The notes beneath the pieces were generated by a model. The model was not told the origin of the DNA. It saw nothing but the letters and a program-made list of their open reading frames with translations, and did not search any database. From contig JAGALB010000043.1 in the NCBI GenBank assembly GCA_017625405.1, positions 89,900 through 153,899 of the forward strand: a stretch of 64,000 bases of DNA. The letters are read 5' to 3'. The translations under genes and the position numbers were made by a program. Within the stretch, counting starts at the first letter, position 1. Each line of letters opens with the position of its first letter. The stretch is from Ruminiclostridium sp. GTDB taxonomy: Bacteria > Bacillota > Clostridia > Oscillospirales > Ruminococcaceae. This document shows positions 24,577 to 32,266 of the stretch, piece by piece.

Positions 24577-25221
24577 ATGACTTTAGGTAAGTTACAGGCA
24601 AATTCTGTCATTTCAGCTTATCAGAACTCGACAAATCAGACCCCCCACGCGTCCGAAGAGGCTAAAAAGCTTGGTCTTAAAGACGAGCAGACCGTTGGTA
24701 AGAACGAAAGCCGCTATGAGCTTGACGGTACACTGAAGGAGGAATATGCTCCTATCGGTATGAAGAGAACTGACAAGCTTGAAAAAAGCGGTGAAGCTGA
24801 GGAATCCTTATTCAATAACGGAAAGGATGACAAAGCGATCGGGCATAACGAAAAGCATGACGGATTTGATAAGGAAATCCCGGATTGTCAGTGTGAAACC
24901 TGTAAGAACAGGCGTTATCAGGACGATTCCAATGATTCCTGTGTTTCATTCCAGTCTGCTACAAGAATGACTCCGGGTGCTGCGGCATATAAGGTCCGTG
25001 GTCACGAAATGGAGCACGTTCGCCGTGAAAGTATCAAGGCTGAAAACGAGGGAAAGAAAGTTGTTTCCCAGACTGTTCAGATCAAGACTGATACTTGTGA
25101 AGAATGTGGAAGAATTTATGTTGCGGGTGGTCTTACAAGGACCCGTACCCGTATTGACATGACTGATTTCCATAAGACATTTATGCTCGGATTTGACGGT
25201 TCTGATGTTAAAACAGGCTGA
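24577..25221 (+). CDS. HEXXH-motif protein with flanking cysteine pairs
   Basis: The 214-aa protein has a disordered, charged N-terminal half and a conserved C-terminal half. The latter has a cysteine cluster CQCETC (C104-C109), a zincin-type motif HEMEH (H143, E144, H147) in YKVRGHEMEHVRRE, and a CEECG pair (C174, C177) in front of YVAGGLTRTRT. The layout resembles the SprA/CJM1_0395 type of putative metalloproteins and a common clostridial family without known function. HEXXH suggests a metalloprotease but the third ligand is not evident. There is no signal peptide. It stands alone between its promoter and a strong terminator. Confidence 0.8.
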   Translation: MTLGKLQANSVISAYQNSTNQTPHASEEAKKLGLKDEQTVGKNESRYELDGTLKEEYAPIGMKRTDKLEKSGEAEESLFNNGKDDKAIGHNEKHDGFDKEIPDCQCETCKNRRYQDDSNDSCVSFQSATRMTPGAAAYKVRGHEMEHVRRESIKAENEGKKVVSQTVQIKTDTCEECGRIYVAGGLTRTRTRIDMTDFHKTFMLGFDGSDVKTG

Positions 25222-25234
25222 ATATGAGAGAACC

Positions 25235-25263
25235 AAAGGCGGCTGCATTGCGCAGCCGCCTTT
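25235..25263 (+). terminator. Terminator of the HEXXH protein gene
   Basis: AAAGGCGGCTGC (25235-25246), loop ATTGC, GCAGCCGCCTTT (25252-25263), then TT and a pyrimidine run. It may also stop the convergent deoB transcript, though the T-run on that strand is only TTT. Confidence 0.88.
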
Positions 25264-25281
25264 TTCCTTTAATTACACATA

Positions 25282-26406
25282 TTACAATAAAATACCCAGC
25301 TTCTCCAGAACCATTCTTCCTATACTGTCAAATCCATCAATTGTTCCCAGATTCTGTGGAGGAACATTCTTTCCGTAAACCAGCAGAGGTGTGTATTCTC
25401 TTGAATGGTCGGTAGAGGGTGTTACAGGGTCGCAGCCGTGGTCGGCTGTAATCATCAGCACATCATCATCACGAAGCTTTGGCATAAAACCGCCCAGCCA
25501 TTTGTCAAATTCATTAAGAGCATTTGTATAGCCTTCAACATCATTCCTGTGGCCATACGACATATCGAAGTCCACAAGATTTACAAAGCAGAAGCCTTCC
25601 CAGTCTTTTTCGGCAAACTCTTCGGTTTTCTTCATTCCGTCAGCATTATCGGCAGTTCTAACATAGTCTGTAAGACCCACGCCTGCAAAAATATCATTGA
25701 TTTTTCCGATACCGTAACATGTAAGACCAAAATCGGAGATAATTTCAAGATATGTTTTTTCGGTAGGTTTAAGGGAAAAATCATGTCTGTTCTTTGTGCG
25801 TGTGAAAGGGTGTTCGCCGATAAAGGGTCTTGCAATTACACGTCCTACGCCATGCTCACCGACGAGTATTTCTCTTGCAATTTCGCAGTAACGATATAAT
25901 TCATCCACGGGAACAAGCTCTTCATGTGCAGCAATCTGAAAAACGCTGTCAGCAGAGGTATAAACGATAAGCGCCCCTGTTTCAAGATGCTCATTTCCGT
26001 AATCTCTGATAACATCAGTACCAGAATACGGCTTGTTGCAGATAACCTTTCTGCCTGTTCTGGCTTCAAATTCCGAAATTATATCGGCAGGGAAGCCGTC
26101 GGGATAAGTTGGAAAGGGATTTTCCGATACAATTCCCATCATTTCCCAGTGTCCTGTTGTGGTATCCTTACCTTTGGAAAGCTCTTTCATACGGGCATAT
26201 TCAGCGAAGGGAAAATCAGCCATACCGCCGTATTCATTACCTTCAATATTGAAAAGACCGAGATGCTTAAGATTGGGAACATTCAGTTTTCCCGTATCGT
26301 AGCAGGCTTTAAGGGTGTTGCTGCCCTCATCGCCATAATCCTTTGCGTCAGGCATTTCGCCTATACCAACACTGTCCAGAACAATTAAAAATACACGCTT
26401 TGCCAT
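25282..26406 (-). CDS. deoB: Phosphopentomutase
   Basis: DeoB interconverts (deoxy)ribose 1-phosphate and 5-phosphate, joining nucleoside phosphorolysis to central metabolism. The 374-aa protein has the alkaline-phosphatase-superfamily metal sites: RVFLIVLDSVGIGEMPDA at the N-terminus and MITADHGCDPVTPSTDHSREYTPLLVYG at the C-terminus, and the cap domain between them. It is the last gene of the block that begins with fhs. It follows deoC by 9 bases. Confidence 0.96.
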   Translation of the reverse strand: MAKRVFLIVLDSVGIGEMPDAKDYGDEGSNTLKACYDTGKLNVPNLKHLGLFNIEGNEYGGMADFPFAEYARMKELSKGKDTTTGHWEMMGIVSENPFPTYPDGFPADIISEFEARTGRKVICNKPYSGTDVIRDYGNEHLETGALIVYTSADSVFQIAAHEELVPVDELYRYCEIAREILVGEHGVGRVIARPFIGEHPFTRTKNRHDFSLKPTEKTYLEIISDFGLTCYGIGKINDIFAGVGLTDYVRTADNADGMKKTEEFAEKDWEGFCFVNLVDFDMSYGHRNDVEGYTNALNEFDKWLGGFMPKLRDDDVLMITADHGCDPVTPSTDHSREYTPLLVYGKNVPPQNLGTIDGFDSIGRMVLEKLGILL

Positions 26407-26415
26407 AACTTCTCC

Positions 26416-27060
26416 TTATTCGCTGAGAGCTTTTACCGCTCCGCTTGTTCCGATTCTTGAGCAGCCCAGTTCAATGAATTTCTCCATATCTTCCTTTGTG
26501 CGGATACCGCCAGCTGCCTTGATTTTAACATTTTCGCCGATGTTTTCTTTAAAGAGAACAATGTCTTCAGCCTTCGCACCTGCTGTGCCGAAGCCTGTTG
26601 ATGTCTTTATGAATTCTGCACCCGCCTCTGTCACCAGCTGACAGAGCTTTATTTTTTCGTCGTCTGTAAGGTAGCAGGTTTCGATAATTACCTTTAAAAG
26701 CTTACCGCCGCAGGCAGCCTTTACTGCCTTGATTTCATCAAGAACTGCATCAAACTGCTTGTTTTTTACATAGCAGACATTGATAACCATATCGATTTCA
26801 TCAGCACCCTTTGCAACTGCATCCTTTGTTTCAAAAACCTTTGTTTCTGTTGTGCAGTAGCCCAGAGGGAAGCCGATAACAGTGCAGATATTAAGAGCGG
26901 GGAACTCCTTTTTTGCAGTTTCAATATAGCAAGGAGGAATACAAACGCTTGCTGTGCCGTATTTTACAGCTTCACCGCAGAGTGTGCTGATTTCTTCAAG
27001 TGTAGAGGTTGCCGCAAGTTTTGTGTGGTCAACATATTTAAAGATTTCGTTATTATTCAT
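26416..27060 (-). CDS. deoC: Deoxyribose-phosphate aldolase
   Basis: DeoC splits 2-deoxyribose 5-phosphate into glyceraldehyde 3-phosphate and acetaldehyde. The 214-aa class I aldolase has the Schiff-base lysine in AEFIKTSTGFGTAGA and a second active lysine in KIKAAGGIRTKEDM. It acts directly after DeoB in deoxynucleoside breakdown, consistent with adjacent genes. Its start overlaps the end of the lipoprotein gene by 8 bases. Confidence 0.96.
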   Translation of the reverse strand: MNNNEIFKYVDHTKLAATSTLEEISTLCGEAVKYGTASVCIPPCYIETAKKEFPALNICTVIGFPLGYCTTETKVFETKDAVAKGADEIDMVINVCYVKNKQFDAVLDEIKAVKAACGGKLLKVIIETCYLTDDEKIKLCQLVTEAGAEFIKTSTGFGTAGAKAEDIVLFKENIGENVKIKAAGGIRTKEDMEKFIELGCSRIGTSGAVKALSE

Positions 27061-28174
27061 TGTTTATGTTCTCCTTTTCGGTTATAAATGCAAATTGTGT
27101 TTCTGAATCCGCGTCAAAATATACCATACGGTAGCTGCCAATATCATCTGCGAGAGGTGATATGTGTATTTTATCACCATCATCAGTTTTTTTGCAGGTT
27201 GCAAGCCTTGATTTTTCAGGCAGTTCAGAATGTGGATAATAGATGTAAATTCTTTCGCCTGTTCCCGAAACAATGTTGTATGCAGGTGTTACAAATTCTC
27301 CGTCAATAATTCCGTTTCCGTCAAATTCCGAAGCGTCAGGCATATCTGCGGGAGCAAAGCTTACTGTATCAGGGGTGCTGTCTGATACATAGTAATAAAA
27401 ATCATCGTATTGTCCAAGAATATATTCGTTATGTTCAGTTTCGTCATTTACAAAGACAAGACTTTCCTCAATTTGGATAGCATGCTTTTTTATTTCCGTA
27501 AAATCAGTAAACACGTTGTAATCGGGTCTTTCCTCATAATCCTTTTCTGAACGATAGGAAATCATGTAAAGATTAACTCTTTCGTTATCCAGCAGAAAAT
27601 TATAAAAGCTCCTGTCAAGGGAAATCAGGTCTGCGTCAACATAATCTGCGGTGATGTTGCAGGCGTTGTTTGCAAAAACTTCTGCGAAATTTTCGCCGTC
27701 AAAGTATTCGGAATAAAGATTTCCTGTGTTCCACTCTGCTTCATTGAAAAAGTTGTGTGTTTTTCCGCCGTCAATATTGATACTTTTTATTTCTCCCACA
27801 ATGCCTTTTGCACTTTCAGCCTTTTCTGATAATTTTTCTGTCAAAGCTGAGATAATTTCATCCTGCTGATAATTATCCGCACCGTCAGCATTTTCTGTTT
27901 CGCCGTCGATATACACGCTGAAATCCTTATTATTATAAGACATTCTTATCATAGCGGTTGTAAGGGGAGTGCCGCCAAAAAGCCCTGAGCTGCGCTCAAT
28001 CGCAGATTCAATAACTTCAGGGGTGAAGCCGTATTTTTCTTCGATATAAGCTATTGCATTTTTTTCAGCCTGTCTGAGATTTTTCTCGTTTTCAGCCTTT
28101 TGCTCCTTGCTGTCACAAGCTGAAAAAAGTATTGTGCAGCCGAGCAGTAATGCGGTTAATCTGATTTTTTTCAT
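27053..28174 (-). CDS. Lipoprotein of unknown function in the deo operon
   Basis: The 373-aa product has a signal peptide with lipobox LFSAC (C20). The start of the mature protein (EQKAENEKNLRQAEKNAIAYIEEKYGFTPEVIESA) is a helical stretch, and the rest is rich in acidic and aromatic residues with no motif I know. It begins 61 bases after upp with AAGGAGAGG as ribosome site and overlaps deoC by 8 bases, so it is translated together with the deoxyribose genes. A surface role in nucleoside capture is possible, but no transporter is adjacent and the claim rests on position only. Confidence 0.78.
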   Translation of the reverse strand: MKKIRLTALLLGCTILFSACDSKEQKAENEKNLRQAEKNAIAYIEEKYGFTPEVIESAIERSSGLFGGTPLTTAMIRMSYNNKDFSVYIDGETENADGADNYQQDEIISALTEKLSEKAESAKGIVGEIKSINIDGGKTHNFFNEAEWNTGNLYSEYFDGENFAEVFANNACNITADYVDADLISLDRSFYNFLLDNERVNLYMISYRSEKDYEERPDYNVFTDFTEIKKHAIQIEESLVFVNDETEHNEYILGQYDDFYYYVSDSTPDTVSFAPADMPDASEFDGNGIIDGEFVTPAYNIVSGTGERIYIYYPHSELPEKSRLATCKKTDDGDKIHISPLADDIGSYRMVYFDADSETQFAFITEKENINNE

Positions 28175-28194
28175 TTGTCCTCTCCTTATGAAAA

Positions 28195-28221
28195 GCGGCG
28201 GACGCTTTTACCGTCCGCCGC
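28195..28221 (-). terminator. Terminator or attenuator between upp and the lipoprotein gene
   Basis: GCGGCGGACG (28195-28204) pairs with CGTCCGCCGC (28212-28221), a 10-base-pair GC-rich stem, followed on the minus strand by TTTTC and then at once by the ribosome site of the next gene. I see no promoter between, so partial readthrough is likely. Confidence 0.7.
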
Positions 28222-28235
28222 CCATAAAATATACT

Positions 28236-28877
28236 TTACTTAGTACCGAAGATTCTGTCGCCGCCGTCACCGAAGCCGGGAACAATGTATAAATCTTCAT
28301 TGAGTCTTTCATCAAGTGCGCCGCAGTAGATGTCTACATCGGGGTACTTTGCCTGAACAGCTTCAACGCCTTCAGGACAGGTGATAACTGTCATAAGCTT
28401 GATGGAGTGTGCGCCTGCTTCCTTTACCTTTTCGATAGCCTTTAAAGCAGTAGCGCCTGTACCGAGCATAAGGTCCATAATGATAACATCACGTTCGTTG
28501 ATGTCGAAGGGAAGCTTGCTGTAATATACAGAAACATCGCCATCCTTGGCGTTTTCGTCACGGCAGATACCGATGTGACCAACCTTGGCAGCAGGAACAA
28601 GTGCAACAGCACCTTCTACCATGCCAAGACCTGCACGAAGTACAGGGATAAACGCAATCTTACGGCCTGAAATTACATTGGAATTTGCGATAGCAATGGG
28701 AGTCTGAACCTTAACAGCCTTTAAGGGAAGATCTCTTGTCGCCTCGTAAGTCATGAGCATAGCAACTTCGGAAACAAGCTCTCTGAATTCCTTTGAACCT
28801 GTGTTCTTATCACGCAGAAGAGTTACCTTGTGCTGTAAAAGGGGATGATTTAAGATGTGAAGCTTTTCGTTTGACAT
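28236..28877 (-). CDS. upp: Uracil phosphoribosyltransferase
   Basis: Upp makes UMP from uracil and PRPP in the cytoplasm. The 213-aa protein has the PRPP-binding motif IMDLMLGTGATALKAI and the uracil-binding C-terminal end YIVPGFGDGGDRIFGT, both as in the family. It lies 3 bases after rpiB, which makes the pentose phosphate from which PRPP arises. A strong hairpin follows the gene. Confidence 0.97.
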   Translation of the reverse strand: MSNEKLHILNHPLLQHKVTLLRDKNTGSKEFRELVSEVAMLMTYEATRDLPLKAVKVQTPIAIANSNVISGRKIAFIPVLRAGLGMVEGAVALVPAAKVGHIGICRDENAKDGDVSVYYSKLPFDINERDVIIMDLMLGTGATALKAIEKVKEAGAHSIKLMTVITCPEGVEAVQAKYPDVDIYCGALDERLNEDLYIVPGFGDGGDRIFGTK

Positions 28878-28880
28878 ATT

Positions 28881-29318
28881 TCAGTCCTCCAGTTTCTTGA
28901 TTTTATTAATGCGGACAGCGTGTCTGCCGCCCTCAAATTCAGTGTGTAAAAATACGTCCAGCATTTCAACTGCCGAGCCGGCACCTGTTGTGCGTCCTCC
29001 CATGCAGATTACGTTTGCGTCGTTGTGAAGTCTTGTAAACTTCGCTGAAAACCAGTCTGCACAGAGTGCTGCACGGATACCCTTTATCTTGTTGGCTGCC
29101 ATTGAAATACCGATGCCTGTTCCACAAAGGAGAATTCCCTTGTTTTCTTCTGTTTCCAGAACCTTTTTGCAGACCTTTTCGGCAATATCGGGATAGTCAA
29201 CCGCTTCTCCGTCACAGCCCATATCAGTATATTCAAAGCCGTTGCTGTCAAGATACTTCATTAGCTCAAGCTTTAACTGATAACCGCCGTGATCACAGCC
29301 GATATAAATCATTTTCAT
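28881..29318 (-). CDS. rpiB: Ribose 5-phosphate isomerase B
   Basis: RpiB interconverts ribose 5-phosphate and ribulose 5-phosphate. The 145-aa LacAB/RpiB protein has the phosphate-binding start IGCDHGGYQLKLEL, the catalytic region GILLCGTGIGISMAANKIKGIRAALC and the HNDANVICMGGR segment. It sits between tsaB and upp in one transcription unit. Confidence 0.95.
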   Translation of the reverse strand: MKMIYIGCDHGGYQLKLELMKYLDSNGFEYTDMGCDGEAVDYPDIAEKVCKKVLETEENKGILLCGTGIGISMAANKIKGIRAALCADWFSAKFTRLHNDANVICMGGRTTGAGSAVEMLDVFLHTEFEGGRHAVRINKIKKLED

Positions 29319-29335
29319 GCTTCCTTTCGTATGGT

Positions 29336-30037
29336 TTAAATCTTTCCGCCGGCTTCTTTTGCGAGTCTTTCACGTTCTGCCTGTGGCAGACGAAGATAAA
29401 CAGGCATCAGAGCGTCAGCGCTTATATCTGAACAATGCTCGCCGGCAAAGCACACACCTGTTCCTGACTGATATTTCAGGGCAGGGGGGGCAAGTTCGAT
29501 AAGACCGTCCTTTATTTTGCTGTAAACAAGGTCGGCACCGTCGCCTGCGAGAATAATTCTTTCGTTGTAATTGCCAAGATCCTTTTTCAGATCTTCGATA
29601 AAGATTGCACGGTCATCGCATAAGCGCATCACGATTCCGTTCTGAATGCGGAATAACGCGTTATACAGCTGATTGCAGCGTGCGTCCATAACTGCACAGA
29701 CAATTGCGTCAGTTACGGTAAAATTATGTGCGATAGCCTCAAGAGTTGAAACAGAACGCACAGGCTTGTCAAGAGCGCTTGCCATGCCTTTGATTACCGA
29801 AACGCCTATACGCAGCCCAGTAAATGAACCCGGACCGGCTGAAACAGCAAAAGCGTCAATTTCCGAAAGCTCAAGACCTGCGCTTTTTATTATATTTTCG
29901 AGAAAGGGAACAAGTGTCTGTGAATGGGTAAGCTTTGTGTTAAGTGTGCCTGATGCGATTACTTTAGGATTTTCGCCGAGCTCACATACCGCACATGCGG
30001 AAACAACAGCAGAAGTATCAATACCCAGGATCTTCAT
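29336..30037 (-). CDS. tsaB: tRNA N6-threonylcarbamoyladenosine synthesis protein TsaB
   Basis: TsaB is a partner of TsaD and TsaE in making t6A at position 37 of ANN-decoding tRNAs. The 233-aa protein begins MKILGIDTSAVVSACAV and has the ASKHA-type VSAGPGSFTGLRIGVSVIKGMA region. It lacks the metal-binding histidines of TsaD, as expected. It lies 3 bases after tsaE. tsaD is not in the window. Confidence 0.95.
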   Translation of the reverse strand: MKILGIDTSAVVSACAVCELGENPKVIASGTLNTKLTHSQTLVPFLENIIKSAGLELSEIDAFAVSAGPGSFTGLRIGVSVIKGMASALDKPVRSVSTLEAIAHNFTVTDAIVCAVMDARCNQLYNALFRIQNGIVMRLCDDRAIFIEDLKKDLGNYNERIILAGDGADLVYSKIKDGLIELAPPALKYQSGTGVCFAGEHCSDISADALMPVYLRLPQAERERLAKEAGGKI

Positions 30038-30040
30038 AGC

Positions 30041-30469
30041 TTATTCACCCTTTCTTTTTATGGTAATTTCACGGCTTTCCTCGCCTGTTTTCTCAATATC
30101 AACAAGCCATACATCTTCCAGATAATCAGCAAGGTTACTGATATTTTCGCTCCATTCCACTGCCAGTATACCGTCACGGTCGAAATAATCAAAGAATCCG
30201 ATTGCGTAAAGGTCATCATAGGAATTAATGCGGAATAAATCAAAGTGGAAAACGTTTGTTTCGTTGCCGATATATTCGTTTACAAGAGCGAAGGTGGGGC
30301 TTGAAACGCCTCTTTCGATACCGAAATGCTTTGCAATTCCTTTGGTAAAATGAGTTTTTCCCGCACCCATTTCTCCTGTATAAAGGATAGTATCACCGAT
30401 TTTAAGCTGTTTTGCAAATTCTTCGGCAATAGAAATTGTTTCGTCTACGGAATTGGATGTGTATTTCAT
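30041..30469 (-). CDS. tsaE: tRNA t6A synthesis ATPase TsaE
   Basis: TsaE is the ATPase that recycles the TsaB-TsaD complex. The 142-aa protein has the Walker A motif GEMGAGKTHFTKGIA (32-46), the FALVNEY and VFHFDLFRI segments and EWSENI near the end of the core, all typical. Its ATG shares one base with the fhs stop (TGATG). Confidence 0.95.
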   Translation of the reverse strand: MKYTSNSVDETISIAEEFAKQLKIGDTILYTGEMGAGKTHFTKGIAKHFGIERGVSSPTFALVNEYIGNETNVFHFDLFRINSYDDLYAIGFFDYFDRDGILAVEWSENISNLADYLEDVWLVDIEKTGEESREITIKRKGE

Positions 30470-32139
30470 CAGAATAATCCCGAAATTGTGCCGTCGGTTG
30501 CAACATCAATATTATTTGCCGCAGGAACCTTGGGAAGACCGGGCATTGTCATGATATCGCCTGTAAGCGCAACCACGAAGCCTGCACCTGCAGAAAGCTT
30601 TACGTCACGGACTGTGATTTCGAAGTTTTCAGGCTTTCCGAGCTTTGCAGGATCATCGGAAAGGGAATACTGGGTTTTTGCAACGCATACAGGGATGTTG
30701 CCGTAGCCGAGTTCTTCGATTTTTGCAATTTCCTTTTCAGCCTTTGCTGTAAAGATAACGCCATCGGCACGGTAGATTTCCTTGGCGATTATGTTAAGCT
30801 TTTCCTTGATGGGAAGCTTTTCGTCATAGAGAGGTTTAAAGTTGCTTTCATTGTTTTCAACAGCGTCAACGACAGCCTTAGCAAGCTCAATACCGCCTTC
30901 GCCGCCCTTTAAGAATACATCGGAGAATGCAACAGGAGTATCGTTTTCCTTGCAGAAATTCTTGATGAATTCAATTTCAGCGTCTGTATCGGTATAGAAG
31001 TGGTTGATTGCAACAACAACCGGCACACCGTACTTCTTCATATTTTCGATATGAGCCTTTAAGTTTACGATACCCTTTGAAAGAGCATCAAGGTTTTCAG
31101 CGGTAAGCTCAGCCTTGGGCACGCCGCCATTGTACTTGAGAGCACGGATAGTAGCCACAAGAACAACACAGTCGGGCTTTAAGCCTGCATAACGGCACTT
31201 GATATCGAAGAACTTTTCAGCACCAAGGTCAGAACCGAAGCCTGCTTCGGTGATACAGTAATCGCCAAGCTTCATAGCGAGCTTTGTAGCTCTTACGCTG
31301 TTGCAGCCGTGAGCGATATTTGCAAAAGGACCGCCGTGAATGATTGCGGGGTTGTTTTCAAGAGTCTGTACAAGGTTGGGGTTGATAGCTTCCTTCAAAA
31401 GGGCAGTCATAGCACCTACTGCGTTCAGATCCCTTGCGTAAACGGGTTTGCCGTCATAAGTATATGCAACAAGAATGTTGCCGAGTCTTTCCTTTAAGTT
31501 GTCAAGGTCGGTAGCAAGACAGAGAATAGCCATGATTTCGCTTGCAACGGTAATCTGGAAGTGATCCTCTCTGGGAATACCGTCCATACGTGAGCCGAGA
31601 CCGACAATACAGTTTCTGAGCGCTCTGTCATTCATATCAAGACATCTCTTGAGCTGGATCTGACGCTGGTCAATACCGAGAGCGTTGCCCTGCTGCATAT
31701 GGTTGTCGAGAAGAGCGCAGAGAAGGTTGTTTGCCGCTGTGATAGCGTGCATATCACCTGTGAAATGGAGATTGATATCTTCCATAGGCACAACCTGTGA
31801 ATAACCGCCGCCTGCAGCACCGCCCTTTACGCCGAACACGGGGCCGAGAGAAGGTTCTCTTAAAGCGAGAACGGAATTTATACCAAGCTTCTGCATACCT
31901 TCGGAGAGACCGATACTTGTGGTGGTCTTACCTTCGCCTGCAGGAGTGGGGTTTATAGCTGTAACAAGAACAAGCTTGCCGTCAGGCTTATCTTTCTGAC
32001 GGTCGATGTATGCCTGTGAAATCTTTGCTTTATAATGTCCGTAAGGTTCAAGCTCATCATCATTTATGCCGAGCTTTTCTGCAATATCCTTGATTTTAAG
32101 CATTTTGGTCTGCTGTGCAATTTCGATATCTGTCAGCAT
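30469..32139 (-). CDS. fhs: Formate-tetrahydrofolate ligase
   Basis: Fhs makes 10-formyltetrahydrofolate from formate, ATP and tetrahydrofolate; in clostridia it supports purine synthesis and, where present, acetogenesis. The 556-aa protein has the P-loop [14 protein letters not shown] near 66 and the folate/formate region [21 protein letters not shown]. It is full length. It is the first gene of the eight-gene minus-strand block and has its own promoter. No other one-carbon genes are near. Confidence 0.97.
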   Translation of the reverse strand: MLTDIEIAQQTKMLKIKDIAEKLGINDDELEPYGHYKAKISQAYIDRQKDKPDGKLVLVTAINPTPAGEGKTTTSIGLSEGMQKLGINSVLALREPSLGPVFGVKGGAAGGGYSQVVPMEDINLHFTGDMHAITAANNLLCALLDNHMQQGNALGIDQRQIQLKRCLDMNDRALRNCIVGLGSRMDGIPREDHFQITVASEIMAILCLATDLDNLKERLGNILVAYTYDGKPVYARDLNAVGAMTALLKEAINPNLVQTLENNPAIIHGGPFANIAHGCNSVRATKLAMKLGDYCITEAGFGSDLGAEKFFDIKCRYAGLKPDCVVLVATIRALKYNGGVPKAELTAENLDALSKGIVNLKAHIENMKKYGVPVVVAINHFYTDTDAEIEFIKNFCKENDTPVAFSDVFLKGGEGGIELAKAVVDAVENNESNFKPLYDEKLPIKEKLNIIAKEIYRADGVIFTAKAEKEIAKIEELGYGNIPVCVAKTQYSLSDDPAKLGKPENFEITVRDVKLSAGAGFVVALTGDIMTMPGLPKVPAANNIDVATDGTISGLF

Positions 32140-32156
32140 ATAATACCATTCCTTTC

Positions 32157-32168
32157 ACATCCGGATGT
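32157..32168 (-). promoter_or_regulatory. Palindrome in the fhs leader
   Basis: ACATCCGGATGT is a perfect 12-base palindrome just upstream of the fhs ribosome site. It could be an operator half pair or a small hairpin; no known folate riboswitch pattern is visible. Confidence 0.35.
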
Positions 32169-32223
32169 CACTATAAAACAGAAATAAGCATGGCATTGCC
32201 GGATAATAAAAATTATTAAACAT

Positions 32224-32252
32224 ATTATACCATAAACAGTGTAAAATTTCAA
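32224..32252 (-). promoter_or_regulatory. Sigma-A promoter of the fhs operon
   Basis: Minus strand TTGAAA (32252-32247), 17 bases, TATAAT (32229-32224), just after the stop of the topoisomerase A-like gene. Confidence 0.75.
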
Positions 32253-32266
32253 CACTTTTAGAAAAA

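Noticed and set aside
24644-24655. CCCACGCGTCCG, equal to a common cDNA adapter string
   Set aside because: It lies in frame in a normal coding stretch (QTPHASEEAKK) and flanking sequence is coherent, so it is treated as a chance match, not a vector artefact.
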